From Ignavibacteria bacterium UBA5771 (GTDB lineage Bacteria > Bacteroidota > Ignavibacteria > Kapaibacteriales > UBA2268): a DNA stretch of 8,156 bases. The notes beneath the pieces are model-generated. The model made no database searches. It saw only the letters and a program-made list of their open reading frames with translations, and had not been told where the DNA came from. This document shows positions 6,755-8,156 of this stretch, in pieces. Made by a program: the position numbers and the translations under genes. The stretch lies in contig DIEP01000074.1 of the NCBI GenBank assembly GCA_002418685.1, positions 3,725 to 11,880 on the forward strand, given 5' to 3'. Positions within the stretch are counted from its first letter, which is position 1, and each line of letters begins with the position of its first letter.

Positions 6755-6763
6755 ATCACCCTC
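6755..6763 (-). promoter_or_regulatory. Ribosome binding site of the YceI-like gene
   Basis: Read on the minus strand, GAGGGTGAT directly precedes the ATG, putting a purine-rich GAGGG about four to five bases upstream. It supports the chosen start, which also gives the signal peptide at the extreme N-terminus. Confidence 0.6.
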
Positions 6764-6820
6764 TTATTTAATAACTAAAATTAAATTATTAAAGTAATCA
6801 ACGAATAATAAAGAAAAAAA

Positions 6821-8156
6821 TTAAATCTTCGTTGAATCTTTTAATCTTGAATCTATGATAGAGAGCAATTTTGCTGCTTCTTGAGTTGCATTTTGGACAA
6901 TCTGCTCAGCTTCATCTTTAAATTTTTGTCTAATTTTTTCATCTTCCACTTGCGGAAGATTAATCAGCACATTTTTATATGCTCCCCATATTCCCGTTTC
7001 CAATGCTTTTGCACCTACTTCAACATCTGAATGTGAAGCAATATTTCCAATTCTTGCAATTGTTTGCATTTCATTCCAAATCGAATTAGCTAATTTCATA
7101 GTTGTCAAAGGGACTTCGATCGCTTTGATGATTCCAATTTGCATTTTTTGATTACGCGATTGTTCTTCTTCGGGAGTATCTTTTGGCAGATGCATTGCTT
7201 TCATATATTCATCAAAGGCTTGAGTATCGCGGTCTATCATTGGAATCAGTAATTGAGTAGTATCATAAAGTTTCGGAAGAACTTGGCGGATTTCTTTGTC
7301 CACATCTTCAAATTTGCGTATTCCATAAGTAAGTTGCCCAACCATAGTTCCCAGAGCAGCACCAATAGCAGCAATCGCTGCAGAAGCCGAACCACCACCA
7401 GGAGAAGAAGTTCGTGCAGCAATTTCATTAATAAAATCTTTCACGGTCAAATTCACAAGATGTTCAGAGGATGTATCCTCCATCATATATTCAATAATTT
7501 TCTTTTTAGGTTCAAATTTTTGAATGGAGTTAAGTCCCAATCTATCAATTACAAGCTTAATTTTTTGCTCTTCATCGAGAATCATCAAATTCTCATTTTT
7601 CATATAATAATCGGCTGCAGAAAGAATTGCTTTCAATGGAATCAAACCCACTAATTCTGACCCTGCGACTGCAACATTTAATTGCTTGGCTTGATATTTC
7701 GCTGATTCATAAGCAATATGGGGGGGAGTTATTTCATAATTCGTTAAATTCATAGAGATTTGAGCCATATTATATTCATCAACCCACCATCCAATTGCCT
7801 TAACTTCTTTCAATAAACCCGGCTCCTCTGCACCTCGCCCGGTTTCCCGTAAATTTAGAGCAATGCGATGCGATTGCTGTTTTGTGCCAAGTATATTAAC
7901 ATTATATGCAATTAAAAAGTTCCTTGCACCTGTTGCTGTGGCTCCCCAAGTCGGGACAAATTCCGTGGGTCCAAAATCGGGCTTCCATTCGGGTAATTGT
8001 AGTTTTCGGGGTAATCCTTCGTATTCGCCTTCTCTAATATCAGACAATTTTCTGCGGTAATCCTGTTTTGCAGCATTTTCATATAAAAATATTGGAATCC
8101 CAAGCTCTGACGAAGCTCTTTTCCCAAATTCCTCTGCAATTGCAACACATTCCTCC
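6821..8156 (-). CDS. Fused glutamate formimidoyltransferase / formimidotetrahydrofolate cyclodeaminase, N-terminus off window
   Basis: The open frame continues to the right edge. Bases 8048-8156 encode 36 further in-frame residues beginning EECVAIAEEFGKRASSEL and containing GIPIFLYENAA, which is typical enzyme sequence, so the TTG at 8045-8047 is not the start. The visible 444 residues include the transferase C-subdomain (GEYEGLPRKL at 43-52, PEWKPDFGP at 55-63, SMNLTNY at 134-140, GSELVGLIP at 165-173) and then the cyclodeaminase domain from about 235 with SPGGGSASAA (251-260). The enzyme moves the formimino group from formiminoglutamate, a histidine breakdown product, to tetrahydrofolate and deaminates it to methenyl-THF. 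Roughly 100-120 N-terminal residues, including the transferase catalytic His region, are missing only because of the window edge. The fused form and the KAIGWWVDEYNMAQ stretch resemble Bacteroidota enzymes. hut genes are expected beyond the edge but not seen. Confidence 0.95.
   Translation of the reverse strand, partial: EECVAIAEEFGKRASSELGIPIFLYENAAKQDYRRKLSDIREGEYEGLPRKLQLPEWKPDFGPTEFVPTWGATATGARNFLIAYNVNILGTKQQSHRIALNLRETGRGAEEPGLLKEVKAIGWWVDEYNMAQISMNLTNYEITPPHIAYESAKYQAKQLNVAVAGSELVGLIPLKAILSAADYYMKNENLMILDEEQKIKLVIDRLGLNSIQKFEPKKKIIEYMMEDTSSEHLVNLTVKDFINEIAARTSSPGGGSASAAIAAIGAALGTMVGQLTYGIRKFEDVDKEIRQVLPKLYDTTQLLIPMIDRDTQAFDEYMKAMHLPKDTPEEEQSRNQKMQIGIIKAIEVPLTTMKLANSIWNEMQTIARIGNIASHSDVEVGAKALETGIWGAYKNVLINLPQVEDEKIRQKFKDEAEQIVQNATQEAAKLLSIIDSRLKDSTKI

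Noticed and set aside
7253..7654. 133-codon plus-strand open frame
   Set aside because: Antisense to the cyclodeaminase domain, low complexity (Ser/Asn/Phe), no start signal; a shadow of the real gene.
7912..8148. 78-codon minus-strand frame at the right edge
   Set aside because: It is a shifted frame over the formimidoyltransferase gene, whose true frame is open through the same bases and encodes conserved sequence.

Overview
The window is low-GC DNA (AT-rich throughout, by eye about one third G+C) from a bacterium of the Bacteroidota/Chlorobiota/Ignavibacteriota (FCB) assemblage. Three things support this: a predicted secreted protein ending in a type IX secretion (Por) sorting domain, a fused formimidoyltransferase-cyclodeaminase whose sequence resembles the Bacteroidota-type enzyme, and an extracytoplasmic-function-like sigma factor next to the secreted protein. 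Several genes (secreted protein, sigma factor, YceI-like protein) have recognisable purine-rich ribosome binding sites, and CoaBC carries SNHSSGKMG rather than the GNYSSGKMG I recall from Bacteroidia. Both lean towards a Chlorobiota/Ignavibacteriota/Kapabacteria-like lineage rather than classical Bacteroidia. This placement is an inference.

Layout. Bases 1-20 are the last codons of a gene whose 3' end and downstream flank are nearly identical to the end of the complete sigma-factor gene at 1253-1873, so two paralogous sigma genes flank one type IX cargo gene (204-1052). A candidate terminator precedes the cargo gene and a very strong intrinsic terminator follows it, so the cargo is probably transcribed alone. 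After the second sigma gene lies a 10-bp tandem repeat with an inverted copy, in the convergent gap before der.

The middle of the window is housekeeping. der (minus strand, ribosome-assembly GTPase) is divergent from coaBC (plus strand, coenzyme A synthesis) across a 61-bp AT-rich promoter region. coaBC is followed after 42 bp by a gene encoding a protein built almost entirely of twelve TPRs, which may be co-transcribed with it.

The right side is on the minus strand. A fused formimidoyltransferase-cyclodeaminase (histidine degradation/one-carbon metabolism) runs off the right edge and lacks its N-terminus here. It is followed after 66 bp by a secreted YceI-like lipocalin-fold protein that converges on the TPR gene. 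No tRNA, rRNA, CRISPR, transposase or integrase was seen, and no intergenic gap exceeds about 200 bp.

The part most worth following up is the left 2 kb: the duplicated sigma-factor 3' ends around a type IX cargo gene and the repeat block at the end of the second copy. The rest is ordinary core genome.
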